In this document: positions 21,725 to 29,646 of the stretch, piece after piece
How the letters are laid out: each line of letters starts with the position of its first letter
Numbering within the stretch: the first letter of the stretch is position 1
Origin: an uncultured bacterium
GTDB taxonomy: Bacteria; Bacillota_I; Bacilli_A; RFN20; CAG-826
Reading direction: 5' to 3'
NCBI GenBank assembly: GCA_949299335.1
Contig: CASGAD010000031.1
Coordinates: 1-64,000, forward strand
Length of the DNA stretch: 64,000 bases
Made by a program: the position numbers and the translations under genes
The notes under the pieces: model-generated
What the model was told of the DNA's origin: nothing
Databases searched by the model: none
What the model saw: the letters and a program-made list of their open reading frames with translations, nothing else

Positions 21725-22321
21725 CTACTCCTTATTAATACATTCGATTATTAAATATCCTTTTTCTTTATATATGACACTTGTTTCGAATAAAGAAGAA
21801 AGATATTTTTGGTGAGATAATCCGCCTTTATCTTTTCGAATAACAAGATAAAAGTGTCCATTAACTACTAGATTTTGTTTAGTATCCCTATAGATCTCAT
21901 ATATTTTATTTTTTCCAACTGAGATTGGTGGATTAAACAAAATGTAATCAAATTTATCTCCATCGTTTAAGTAGCCATCACTTGTAGAGCATTTACCATC
22001 CAAATCGTAATACTTTAAGTTTCTACTAGTTAATTCTATACATTTAGGATTTATGTCTATAAAGGACACCTCAATATTATCTTTAAATAAAAGTTTTAAT
22101 GATATACCAATAGGTCCATAGCCACATCCAAGGTCGAGAACTTTACCTTTTAAATCAAGTGTAGATAGGAACTTTATAAATATCAAAGTTCCAGTATCAA
22201 TGCTTTTATTTGAGAATACGCCAGAATCACTAATAAGATGAACATTCAAAGAACCGATAGAAAAATCAATATTTCTTTCATGTTTTTTTAGTGTTGGATC
22301 TTCAATAAAATAGTGACTCAT
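21725..22321 (-). CDS. RsmC-like class I SAM methyltransferase
   Basis: Small-methyltransferase family protein (198 residues). The SAM-binding motif is LDLGCGYGPIGI and the catalytic motif FNPPI is the NPPF-type signature of N2-guanine rRNA methylases. Its place between rplL and rpoB matches ybxB of Bacillus, annotated as a 16S rRNA m2G1207-type (RsmC) enzyme; RNA specificity is inferred from that. Only a weak Shine-Dalgarno (AAGAGA) is present and an intrinsic terminator lies upstream, so expression probably depends on read-through from rplL. Confidence 0.82.
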   Translation of the reverse strand: MSHYFIEDPTLKKHERNIDFSIGSLNVHLISDSGVFSNKSIDTGTLIFIKFLSTLDLKGKVLDLGCGYGPIGISLKLLFKDNIEVSFIDINPKCIELTSRNLKYYDLDGKCSTSDGYLNDGDKFDYILFNPPISVGKNKIYEIYRDTKQNLVVNGHFYLVIRKDKGGLSHQKYLSSLFETSVIYKEKGYLIIECINKE

Positions 22322-22340
22322 TTTATTCTCTTAAATAGGC

Positions 22341-22373
22341 AAAAACCTGCCCTCAAAAATTGGTGGCAGGTTT
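22341..22373 (-). terminator. partial terminator/attenuator between rplL and rsmC-rpoB
   Basis: Stem AAACCTGCC / GGCAGGTTT with a 13-base loop and a T5 tract on the minus strand. Its place matches the rplL-rpoB attenuator of other bacteria, lowering rpoBC transcription relative to L10-L7/L12. Confidence 0.8.
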
Positions 22374-22392
22374 CAAGTTTCGTAATTAAAAA

Positions 22393-22767
22393 CTACTTAA
22401 TTTCAACTTGAGCACCAGCAGCTTCTAAAGCTTTCTTGTGTTCTTCTGCTTCAACAGGTGAAATGTGTTCTTTAATGATACTTGGGACAGCATCGACTAA
22501 TTTCTTAGCATCCATTAATCCTAAACCTGTGATAGCTTGGACTGCTTTAATACAAGCAACTTTGTTAGCACCGATTCCTTTTAATGTTAATGTAACTTCA
22601 GCTGGTCCTTTCTTTTCTTCTTCTTCAGCTGGAGCAGCAGCTGCAGCGACTGGAGCAGCAGCAGTAACGCCAAATTCTGCTTCGATTGCTTTAACTAAAT
22701 CATTTAATTCGACAACTGTCATTTCTTTAACAGCATTGATAATTTCTTCGTTTGTTAATTTTGCCAT
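22393..22767 (-). CDS. rplL: 50S ribosomal protein L7/L12
   Basis: Stalk protein of the large subunit, 124 residues. The N-terminal dimerisation helix region ([19 protein letters not shown]) is followed by an Ala/Pro/Glu hinge and the factor-binding C-terminal domain ([10 protein letters not shown]). AGGAGG is well placed. It lies 28 bases after rplJ. Confidence 0.98.
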   Translation of the reverse strand: MAKLTNEEIINAVKEMTVVELNDLVKAIEAEFGVTAAAPVAAAAAPAEEEEKKGPAEVTLTLKGIGANKVACIKAVQAITGLGLMDAKKLVDAVPSIIKEHISPVEAEEHKKALEAAGAQVEIK

Positions 22768-22795
22768 TTTTCTATCCTCCTAATAATTAGCAAAT

Positions 22796-23284
22796 TTATT
22801 TCTTTTCAGCGACTTGGCTTAAGCTATAAGCTAAGTTTCTCATAGGTGCTTGTAATACGCTTAATAACATAGATACAAGTCCTTCTTTTCCTGGCAATTG
22901 TGAAATTGCTTTAACTGTGTCAGCATCACTTACTTTGCCTTCGATAATCCCACCTTTGATTTGGAAGGATTCGTGTTTCTTTGCAAATTTTGCAACATAC
23001 TTTAATGAACCATTTGAATAATCATCCATAAAAATGAATAAATTTGGTCCGCTTAAGTATGAATCGAATTCTTTGTGGTCAAGAGAATTAACTGCTCTTG
23101 TAACTAAGCTATTTTTATAGACATTAGCTCTAGCATTCTTTTCTCTTAATTCCTTTCTTAATGTAGTAATTTCTGCAACTGATAATCCACGATATTCGCA
23201 GACAACAACTGCTTTGCTATTCTTCATTAAGTCAGTAACTTCTGAAACCACTGCTTCTTTTTGCTTTAAAACATCTTGATTCAT
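22796..23284 (-). CDS. rplJ: 50S ribosomal protein L10
   Basis: Stalk base protein that anchors L7/L12 dimers, 162 residues. The N-terminal rRNA-binding domain has the conserved CEYRGLSVAEIT-LR segment; the C-terminal helix that binds L7/L12 ends in LAYSLSQVAEKK. AAGGAGG precedes the ATG. The upstream 125 bases fold as an L10-type leader, suggesting autoregulation. Confidence 0.98.
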   Translation of the reverse strand: MNQDVLKQKEAVVSEVTDLMKNSKAVVVCEYRGLSVAEITTLRKELREKNARANVYKNSLVTRAVNSLDHKEFDSYLSGPNLFIFMDDYSNGSLKYVAKFAKKHESFQIKGGIIEGKVSDADTVKAISQLPGKEGLVSMLLSVLQAPMRNLAYSLSQVAEKK

Positions 23285-23307
23285 TTTCTACCTCCTTAAT
23301 ATATTTT

Positions 23308-23398
23308 GAGGCTAAATATACATGAGGAATCTATTTCTAACCTCGGTAACATTATTAAGGTTTATAACCCGTTACTGTCTATGGTATATTCGCCTACT
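23308..23398 (-). ncRNA. ribosomal protein L10 leader
   Basis: The rplA-rplJ gap has the shape of the L10 leader RNA (Rfam class L10_leader). A closing stem pairs AGGC-AATATAC with GTATATT-GCCT (one internal loop); inside it lie GTAAC...GTTAC and the ACAGTAACGGG / CCGAGG words seen in other Firmicutes. L10(L12)4 is expected to bind it and repress the rplJL mRNA. I could not score it against a covariance model. Confidence 0.7.
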
Positions 23399-23409
23399 AA
23401 ACAATTTAA

Positions 23410-24084
23410 TTAGAGACTAATCTTAATTGATGGTCCCATTGTGGAACTAATGTAACAGCTAATTACATAGTTTCCTTTAACTGTGCTTGGTCTAACTTTT
23501 AAGATTTGGTTAACTAAAGTTTTTGCATTTTCAACGAGTTTTTCTGTATCAAATGAACTCTTGCCAATACCAACATTGACGTTTCCATCTCTATCAGCTC
23601 TATATTCAACTTTACCAGCTTTTAATTCTTTTACCATCTTAGCGATGTCAGGACCGACTGTACCTGTTTTTGGGTTTGGCATTAAACCTTTTGGACCTAA
23701 AACTCTACCATTTTTACCAATTTCACCCATCATTTCAGGTGTTGCACACATAACATCGAAATCAAACCATTTTTCAGTAACGATTTTTTCGAGTAATTCT
23801 TTACCACCAGCATAATCTGCACCTGCTTTGAGAGCATCATCTACTTTATTTGTAATTGCAACTACTCTAACGTTTTTACCAGTTCCAGCTGGAAGAATAA
23901 CAGTTCCTCTGACTTGTTGATCAGCTTTCTTTGTATTAATGTTTAATCTCATCGATAAACCGATTGTTGAATCGAATTTAGTAACTGTTGTTTTCTTAAT
24001 TAATTCGCAAGCTTCTTCAATTGTGTAAGCCTTTGTTTTGTCGACTAACTTTAAAGCTGCTTCATATTTCTTACCATGTTTCAT
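23410..24084 (-). CDS. rplA: 50S ribosomal protein L1
   Basis: L1-stalk protein, 224 residues. The two-domain L1 fold is recognised from MKHGKKYEAALKLVD, the NPKTGTVG segment (GLMPNPKTGTV) and the STMGPSIKI C-terminus. GGAGGG lies upstream. It follows rplK by 15 bases, the standard L11-L1 pairing in which L1 commonly represses the mRNA. Confidence 0.98.
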   Translation of the reverse strand: MKHGKKYEAALKLVDKTKAYTIEEACELIKKTTVTKFDSTIGLSMRLNINTKKADQQVRGTVILPAGTGKNVRVVAITNKVDDALKAGADYAGGKELLEKIVTEKWFDFDVMCATPEMMGEIGKNGRVLGPKGLMPNPKTGTVGPDIAKMVKELKAGKVEYRADRDGNVNVGIGKSSFDTEKLVENAKTLVNQILKVRPSTVKGNYVISCYISSTMGPSIKISL

Positions 24085-24099
24085 TTAGCATCCCTCCAA

Positions 24100-24513
24100 T
24101 TAATCAACAACCTTAATGCCCATATTTCTTGCGCTACCTTCAATAATTCTCATAGCACTTTCAATGTCATTAGCATTTAAATCAGGCATTTTGTATTCAG
24201 CTATTTTCTTGATGTCAGCCTTTGTAACTTGGCCAACAATAGTTGATTTACTATTAGCACTACCCTTTTTAATTCCGGCAGCTTTTAATAATAAACCTGT
24301 AACTGGTGATGTTTTGATATCCATGCTGAATGTTTTGTCTTCGTAAGCTGTAATAATTACAGGTACGACTTCACCTTTTCTATCAGCAGTTTTTGCGTTA
24401 AATTCTGTACAGAACTTAGGCATAACAACGCCAGCACTTGCAAGTTTTGGTCCTGGTTTAGCTTCACCACCAGGTAATTCCATCTTGACTACTTTTGCGA
24501 CTTTTTTACCCAT
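24100..24513 (-). CDS. rplK: 50S ribosomal protein L11
   Basis: GTPase-centre protein, 137 residues from ATG at 24513 (AAGGAG nine bases upstream; a TTG two codons earlier is too close to it). The C-terminal rRNA-binding domain is normal (KMPDLNANDIESAMRIIEGS). The N-terminal loop is not: where most bacteria have NPxPPVGPALGQ-GVN, this protein has KPGPKLASAGVV, about four residues shorter and lacking the adjacent prolines that contact thiostrepton. From memory, Mycoplasma L11 proteins share the GGQAKPGPALA form. Confidence 0.96.
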   Translation of the reverse strand: MGKKVAKVVKMELPGGEAKPGPKLASAGVVMPKFCTEFNAKTADRKGEVVPVIITAYEDKTFSMDIKTSPVTGLLLKAAGIKKGSANSKSTIVGQVTKADIKKIAEYKMPDLNANDIESAMRIIEGSARNMGIKVVD

Positions 24514-24596
24514 TGTCAAATTCTCCTTTCAATGTGTTCGTGGTTCGAAGTAGTTCGCCTCTTCTCCCACCAATATACGCACATAAATATACGCGC
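24514..24596 (-). promoter_or_regulatory. rplK-rplA 5' leader, possible L1 target
   Basis: About 83 transcribed bases between the promoter and the L11 start. They hold a CGTATAT direct repeat and a GTGG...CCAC inverted repeat around GGGAGAAGAGGCGAAC. L1 usually represses rplKA by binding such a leader; I cannot confirm an L1 fold by eye. Confidence 0.35.
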
Positions 24597-24602
24597 TCGT
24601 AA

Positions 24603-24631
24603 ATTATATATATCTATAAAGTAATTGTCAA
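24603..24631 (-). promoter_or_regulatory. consensus sigma-A promoter of rplK-rplA
   Basis: TTGACA at 24631-24626, a 17-base spacer, and TATAAT at 24608-24603: a perfect match to the housekeeping consensus. Expected start about 24596. Confidence 0.88.
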
Positions 24632-24699
24632 TGGAAAATAAAAATTATTATACAACATTTTAAAAACATATCTATATTTATTGTATAATTAAAGAGCAT

Positions 24700-24728
24700 A
24701 GAAAAAGAGACCCGAGGGTCCCTTTTAT
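24700..24728 (-). terminator. nusG intrinsic terminator
   Basis: Stem GGGACCC / GGGTCTC-type inverted repeat with flanking A and T runs (AAAAG...CTTTT), just after the nusG stop. It separates rpmG-secE-nusG from the rplK promoter. Confidence 0.78.
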
Positions 24729-24730
24729 TT

Positions 24731-25327
24731 TTAGATTTTAACAATTTCACTAAAGTCAACTTCAACAGGTGTACGTCTACCAAAGAACATAGTTTCAACT
24801 GTTACAGTGCCGTTTTCCTTATTGATTGAAATAATCTTTCCTTCAACTGAGTCAAATGTACCATGAATGACTTTAATTAAATCACCAACATGATAGCCTT
24901 CATACATTGAACTATCGACCATACCCATTCTCTTAAGAACTGCTTCAATTTCTCTACTAGAAACTGGGGTTGGTTTTTGTCCTCCACCACTTGATCCAGC
25001 AATACCAGTAACTCCTGGAGTATTTCTAATCATGAACCAACTTTCATCAGTCATAATCATTTCAACAAATACATATCCTGGATAAAGATTAATGACTTTC
25101 ATTTTTGGTTCTTCAATTCCTGTTTCAGGATTTTTAACCATTAATTGTTGGCCATCTTTACCTTTAGCTGGTATTTCTTCTTCAGCGACTACAATTCTGA
25201 AAATGTAGTCTTTTAAATTCATACTTTCAATACGTCTTTTTATGTTGTCAGCAACTTTTTGTTCGTGTCCACTATAAGTAGTAGCAATATACCATTGCTT
25301 CTCTGCTAATTTATTTGTTTGATCCAT
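24731..25327 (-). CDS. nusG: transcription factor NusG
   Basis: Transcription elongation/termination factor that binds the beta' clamp. The 198 residues hold the NGN domain (KQWYIATTYSGHEQKV, YPGYVFVEM, RNTPGVTGI) and the C-terminal KOW domain (VGDLIKVIHGTFDSVEG). An insertion of about 20 residues in the NGN domain (KGKDGQQLMVKNPETGIEE) makes it slightly longer than Bacillus NusG, as is common in Mollicutes. It follows secE by six bases, with GAGGG before the start. Confidence 0.96.
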   Translation of the reverse strand: MDQTNKLAEKQWYIATTYSGHEQKVADNIKRRIESMNLKDYIFRIVVAEEEIPAKGKDGQQLMVKNPETGIEEPKMKVINLYPGYVFVEMIMTDESWFMIRNTPGVTGIAGSSGGGQKPTPVSSREIEAVLKRMGMVDSSMYEGYHVGDLIKVIHGTFDSVEGKIISINKENGTVTVETMFFGRRTPVEVDFSEIVKI

Positions 25328-25333
25328 ACTTTC

Positions 25334-25537
25334 TTACCCTCTAATTGATTCAAAAGCATCTCTAAGTTGAGCAACTAAAATTCCACTAGCATAATCTTCC
25401 AAAACAAGGAATATTGCAGCAAATAAAGTAATGCATATAACGACGGCAACCGCAGGAAAGAAAACATCCTTTTTAGGCCATCTTACACGCTTTCCTTCTC
25501 TAAAAACACCTTTGAAATAATTTCCGATTTTTTTCAT
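25334..25537 (-). CDS. secE: preprotein translocase subunit SecE
   Basis: Single-spanning stabilising subunit of SecYEG, 67 residues. The amphipathic part (YFKGVFREGKRVRWPKK) with the conserved VRWP is followed by one transmembrane helix at about 28-46. Its ribosome-binding AGGAG overlaps the rpmG stop codon. Confidence 0.95.
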   Translation of the reverse strand: MKKIGNYFKGVFREGKRVRWPKKDVFFPAVAVVICITLFAAIFLVLEDYASGILVAQLRDAFESIRG

Positions 25538-25548
25538 TGCTAATTCTC

Positions 25549-25698
25549 CTATTTGCTCTCTTTATGAACTGTATATTTTCCACAATGAGGACAAAACTTT
25601 CGAAATTCAAGTCGAGTTGTACTATCTTCAACTCTTTTGGTAGTTGTATAATTTCTAGAAAGACATTCAGAGCAAATTAAAATAACTTTTTTTCTCAT
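25549..25698 (-). CDS. rpmG: 50S ribosomal protein L33
   Basis: 49-residue ribosomal protein reading [17 protein letters not shown] and ending [13 protein letters not shown]. The two CxxC pairs (CSEC, CPHC) bind zinc, so this is the zinc-type L33. GAGG is present before the ATG at 25698. The rpmG-secE-nusG order is standard for Firmicutes. Translated directly from the sequence. Confidence 0.95.
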   Translation of the reverse strand: MRKKVILICSECLSRNYTTTKRVEDSTTRLEFRKFCPHCGKYTVHKESK

Positions 25699-25797
25699 AA
25701 TTCATCCTCTATATTTATAAACTATCATAAATGATAAATATAAGTAAGCACATTGTCAAATGATATAAATTAGCAGAGAGCATTTTTAAAGTTTCGT

Positions 25798-26382
25798 TTA
25801 GTATTCTTCTGTTACTAAAATATTACGTAATTTAAATATCATGTTATCGAACATTCTTTTGGTCTTATTATAACTAAAATGTAATTTTTGAGAAATTTCA
25901 TTAATATTGTATCCAAGATGATAAAAATTAATAATTGCTACTTCGTTATAATCGAATTTTTCACGATTATTATCAACAAATTTTAAAACTTCTGCATCTG
26001 ATAAAGCTTTTCTAGTAGGATCAAAAGAAATATTTTTGTTTTTAGCACTTATTTCTTCTTGATCTTCTAGTCTTTCAAATGGAACTTGTCCCTTATAGTA
26101 ATTTCTATTTTTAAGTATCAAGTTTAAAATACAATATTCATATCTTTTTCTAAGGTATGATTCAAAATTTTCAAAATGCATATTTTCATTTTTAAAAATG
26201 ATATAAATTGCATCAGCGATACAACTAAAAATATCGGCTTCATTACATCCGTATTTTTGACCAATTCTTACATATCTTGCGTACACAGGATATAAAATCT
26301 TTACGCAATCGTTATAAAAAACTTTTTGATAAGCTATTTCTGTTCGAGCTCTCTCTAGTAATATCTCGTAATTACCTTTCAT
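25798..26382 (-). CDS. diverged SigH-like sigma factor
   Basis: Probable alternative RNA polymerase sigma factor, 194 residues from this start. It lies between rlmB and rpmG, exactly where sigH lies in Bacillus. Residues about 20-100 resemble sigma region 2 (YARYVRIGQKYGCNEADI), and the C-terminal 50 residues form a region-4-like helix-turn-helix (LGYNINEISQKLHFSYNKTK). Sequence is far from canonical sigma-H, so promoter specificity cannot be given. The ATG at 26382 lies eight bases after the rlmB stop; longer ATG starts at 26400 and 26442 are possible. Transcription from cysS-rlmB is likely. Confidence 0.68.
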   Translation of the reverse strand: MKGNYEILLERARTEIAYQKVFYNDCVKILYPVYARYVRIGQKYGCNEADIFSCIADAIYIIFKNENMHFENFESYLRKRYEYCILNLILKNRNYYKGQVPFERLEDQEEISAKNKNISFDPTRKALSDAEVLKFVDNNREKFDYNEVAIINFYHLGYNINEISQKLHFSYNKTKRMFDNMIFKLRNILVTEEY

Positions 26383-26389
26383 TTCACCA

Positions 26390-27094
26390 CTACTGGCCAT
26401 TTCGAATTGCATACAATGCGATTCCACAAGCAACGCTAGCATTCAAGCAATTTACTTTACCAAACATAGGAATTTTAAGGATTAAATCACAATTTTCCTT
26501 AACTAGTCTAGAAATTCCAAAGCCCTCTGAACCTGTTACAATTAATAACGGGACATCTTTTGGAGTATCTTTTAAAGTTTGGTTACTATCTCCATCAAGA
26601 CCTATGACCCAAAAGCCATTTTCTTTAAATTTCTTAATAGCTTGAGTTAAATTGGTTACTTCCGCACATTTAACAAAGTTTGCCGCACCTGTTGAAACTT
26701 TTATAACAGTATCATTAAGTGATACTTGACCTCTTTTTTTATAAACTATTCCACTAACATCAAAAGCATCACTGCTTCTTAAAATAGCACCTAGGTTATG
26801 AGGATCATTTAATTCATCAAGCATGACAACAATAGGGTTTTTCTTCTTTTTGGCGATAGCAAAAATTTCATCCAGTCCAACTGTATGAATATCTTTTACT
26901 TGTGCTACAGCACCTTGTGATCCCTTAAATATAGTGTCCAGTTTATCTTTAGACACAATTTCATAATTTACGTGTAACTCTTTTATTAATTTCAAGACGC
27001 TGTCATTTTTAAAATTTTCTGTCATGAAAACCTTAATAACAGTCCTTGCTTCTAGAGCAGCTCTAATAGAGTTAGTATTCCCAATTATACGCAT
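26390..27094 (-). CDS. rlmB: SpoU-family 23S rRNA Gm2251 methyltransferase (RlmB-like)
   Basis: SAM-dependent 2'-O-methyltransferase of the SPOUT class, 234 residues. The N-terminal substrate-binding region (GNTNSIRAALEAR) is followed by the three SpoU motifs: LDELNDPHNLGAILRS, VTGSEGFGIS and IPMFGKVNCLNASVA. The last has Cys where Ser is common (SLNVS). The start at 27094 has AAGGAG eight bases upstream; an upstream in-frame start would run into the cysS end. Gene order cysS-rlmB-sigH-like follows Bacillus but lacks the mrnC and yacP genes usually between. Confidence 0.92.
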   Translation of the reverse strand: MRIIGNTNSIRAALEARTVIKVFMTENFKNDSVLKLIKELHVNYEIVSKDKLDTIFKGSQGAVAQVKDIHTVGLDEIFAIAKKKKNPIVVMLDELNDPHNLGAILRSSDAFDVSGIVYKKRGQVSLNDTVIKVSTGAANFVKCAEVTNLTQAIKKFKENGFWVIGLDGDSNQTLKDTPKDVPLLIVTGSEGFGISRLVKENCDLILKIPMFGKVNCLNASVACGIALYAIRNGQ

Positions 27095-27146
27095 TTCTAA
27101 TCTCCTTTTAAACACTTTTTTGCAAAAAAGTTAAAAATTTTTAAAT

Positions 27147-28487
27147 TTATAAGATTTTTTTCTCAAAAAGTTGTTTTCTTAACGTGTCCGATTTTTCAAA
27201 ATCTTTATTTTTCTTAGCCTCAATATATTCGTTATAAAGGTCTAGATCATCTTTATTGAACTTATTAGGTTTAAAGCTAAGTCCTAAAATGAATGATATA
27301 TTCACAAGTGTATAAAAATATTCCTTAATTGCTTTAAAGTCTTTTTCACGTTTTCTCAATTCAATGTTTGAATTTTTAATTACTTCAAGCATGGCGGTAA
27401 TACCATTAGCAATATTTATGTCATTACTTAATGCTTCTAAAAATGGTTCAATGCCATTCGAAGGCTTATATCCCTCTTGGAAAAGGTTATTTACATTCAT
27501 TTCAAGGTTTAATTGCTTGAAAACAGTTTCAAATTTTTGAAGAATTGAGTGGGAATCTGCAATGGTTTCGTCGCTAAAATTGATGATACTTCTATATGGG
27601 GCATTTAATAAAGTTAATCTAATTAAATCTCCTCCATATTCTTTAATAGCATCTTTAGCTAATATAACATTGCCTAAAGATTTAGACATTTTTTCACCCT
27701 TGATATTCATCATGGCGTTATGGATCCAATAGTTTGCTAGATGATTATGATGCATTGCTTCCGCTTGAGCAATTTCATTCTCATGATGAGGGAAACGTAA
27801 ATCCATTCCTCCTCCATGAATGTCAATCATACCGTTAAAAATCGTATCAATCATGACACAACATTCTGTATGCCATCCAGGTCTACCATCACACCAAGGG
27901 GTATGCCATTTTATGCCTTTTTCTGTTTTCTTCCATAATAAGAAGTCTAAAGGGCTCTTTTTCTTTGTGTTTTCTTCAACACGAGCTCCACTTATCAAAC
28001 TATCTTTGTCTATTTTTGAGAGCTCACCATATTTATCATCCTTTAAAACATCAAAGAATACCTCTCCATCATTAACATAAGCAGCATCTAATTGAACTAA
28101 TTTATCAATATAACTGATAATTGAATCCATATAATCCGTAACTTTAGGATTTGCGTATGCTTTTTGAACATTTAACTCTCTTAAACAATTAAAGTATTCA
28201 TTTATATAATGAGTAGTAATCTCTTTTTCAGTAGTATTATTTTCAATGGCTTTATTGATAATTTTATCATCTACATCTGTAATGTTAGAAACGTACTTTA
28301 CATTATATCCGATATATTTAAGAAACCTAGAAAATGTGTCGAAGAAAACTACCGGTCTCATATTTCCAATATGTGGATCGTTATAAACTGTTGGTCCACA
28401 TACATACATACTGACCTCCCCTTCTTTAATAGGTTTAAATACTTCAATATCGTTTGTAAGCGTGTTATAAAATTTAATCTCTCTCAT
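27147..28487 (-). CDS. cysS: cysteinyl-tRNA synthetase
   Basis: Class I synthetase charging tRNA-Cys, 446 residues. The HIGH motif appears as PHIGNMRP and KMSKS as GEKMSKSLGN; the zinc ligands are the Cys in MYVCGPT, the Cys in HTECCVM and the HHENE segment. The C-terminus stops about 15 residues after the last anticodon-binding helix and lacks the tail common in Bacillus. I start at the second ATG (MREIKFYNTLT), with GGATG nine bases upstream; ATG at 28496 adds three residues. Confidence 0.95.
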   Translation of the reverse strand: MREIKFYNTLTNDIEVFKPIKEGEVSMYVCGPTVYNDPHIGNMRPVVFFDTFSRFLKYIGYNVKYVSNITDVDDKIINKAIENNTTEKEITTHYINEYFNCLRELNVQKAYANPKVTDYMDSIISYIDKLVQLDAAYVNDGEVFFDVLKDDKYGELSKIDKDSLISGARVEENTKKKSPLDFLLWKKTEKGIKWHTPWCDGRPGWHTECCVMIDTIFNGMIDIHGGGMDLRFPHHENEIAQAEAMHHNHLANYWIHNAMMNIKGEKMSKSLGNVILAKDAIKEYGGDLIRLTLLNAPYRSIINFSDETIADSHSILQKFETVFKQLNLEMNVNNLFQEGYKPSNGIEPFLEALSNDINIANGITAMLEVIKNSNIELRKREKDFKAIKEYFYTLVNISFILGLSFKPNKFNKDDLDLYNEYIEAKKNKDFEKSDTLRKQLFEKKIL

Positions 28488-28560
28488 AATCTTCATCCAA
28501 TCTAATAAATAATATCATAATGTATCGTTTCCTTCATTAATTAACATTAAAATCAATATT

Positions 28561-28592
28561 TAGACTTTTAATTTTGCTCTCCTTAAAGTCTA
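28561..28592. repeat. inverted repeat in the cysS-trpS divergent region
   Basis: TAGACTTT and AAAGTCTA separated by 16 bases, just upstream of the trpS promoter. It could be an operator. I see no T-box specifier or AGGGUGGNACCGCG-like element near either synthetase gene. Confidence 0.4.
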
Positions 28593-28613
28593 TATTTTTA
28601 TACTTGTTTCCGT

Positions 28614-28619
28614 TATAAT
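28614..28619 (+). promoter_or_regulatory. -10 hexamer of trpS
   Basis: TATAAT 25 bases before the trpS ATG, which has a normal AGGAGG. The -35 is weak. It shows that conventional leadered promoters also exist in this genome. Confidence 0.5.
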
Positions 28620-28644
28620 ATTTGAGACACACAGGAGGATGACT

Positions 28645-29646
28645 ATGGAAGAAAGGAAAAGAGCTTTAAGTGGTATTAAACCAACAGGTAACCTAACATT
28701 AGGTAACTATATAGGTGCATTAAGGGAATTTAAGAAATTTCAAGATGATTATGAAACTTTCATTTTTATTGCTGATTTACACGCATTAACCTTGCCAATA
28801 GAACCTTCTTTTTTAAAAAATAATACAAAAGATATCGTGGCTTTTTATTTAGCAGCTGGTTTGGATCCTCAGAAAACGACAATCTTTTTGCAAAGTGACG
28901 TAAGTGCTCACGCTGAATTAAATTCAATTTTGATTAACTTCTTATACATGGGCGAACTTAGTAGAATGACTCAATTCAAAGAGAAATCTCAAAAGTTAAA
29001 TCATGAAGCAATTGGTGTTGGTTTATTTGCTTACCCAGTTTTAATGGCTAGTGACATTCTTTTATACAACGCTGACATTGTTCCGGTTGGCGATGATCAA
29101 ACTCAACACGTTGAATTAACACGTGACCTAGTCCATAGATTTAATGAACGTTATAAAAAAGAAGTCTTCATTATGCCTAAAGCTGTTAAACCAAAGGTAG
29201 GCTCTCGAATCATGTCCCTTTCTGATCCTACTAGAAAAATGTCAAAGTCCGACCCAAAAGGTGATATCTTCTTAAAAGATGATATAAACATAATTAGAAA
29301 AAAGATAATGTCTGCTGTAACCGATACAGGTCACGAAATTAAATATGACCCAGAAAATAAACCTGGTATCTCAAATTTATTGACAATTTATGCTTCTTTA
29401 AGTGATATCACTATTGAAGAAGCTGAAAATAAATTCAAAGATATAACCCAATATGGTGAATTTAAGAAAACTGTTGCAGATAAAGTTATTGAAGTAATTG
29501 AACCATTTCAACAAAGATATAAAGAAATCTTAAATAGTGGCGTGATTGACCAAGTTTTGAGCGAAGGTGCTAAAAGAGCTTCCTATATAGCAAATAAAAC
29601 TTTGCGTAAAGTTAAAAAAACTGTAGGACTATATTTACATGAGTAG
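28645..29646 (+). CDS. trpS: tryptophanyl-tRNA synthetase
   Basis: Class I synthetase charging tRNA-Trp, 333 residues. GIKPTGNLTLGNYIGA holds the HIGH-like motif (TLGN), and RKMSKSDPKGD is the KMSKS loop. AGGAGG lies seven bases before the ATG at 28645; an in-frame ATG at 28639 is too close to it. The last codons overlap the start of the downstream phosphatase gene by eight bases. Confidence 0.97.
   Translation: MEERKRALSGIKPTGNLTLGNYIGALREFKKFQDDYETFIFIADLHALTLPIEPSFLKNNTKDIVAFYLAAGLDPQKTTIFLQSDVSAHAELNSILINFLYMGELSRMTQFKEKSQKLNHEAIGVGLFAYPVLMASDILLYNADIVPVGDDQTQHVELTRDLVHRFNERYKKEVFIMPKAVKPKVGSRIMSLSDPTRKMSKSDPKGDIFLKDDINIIRKKIMSAVTDTGHEIKYDPENKPGISNLLTIYASLSDITIEEAENKFKDITQYGEFKKTVADKVIEVIEPFQQRYKEILNSGVIDQVLSEGAKRASYIANKTLRKVKKTVGLYLHE

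Noticed and set aside
22436-22783. Long plus-strand ORFs opposite rplL, tuf, fusA and rpoC
   Set aside because: They mirror the codon pattern of real genes, lack ribosome-binding sites and encode no recognisable domains.
28497-28644. T-box riboswitch for cysS or trpS
   Set aside because: No T-box consensus or antiterminator could be found, and the space is short.
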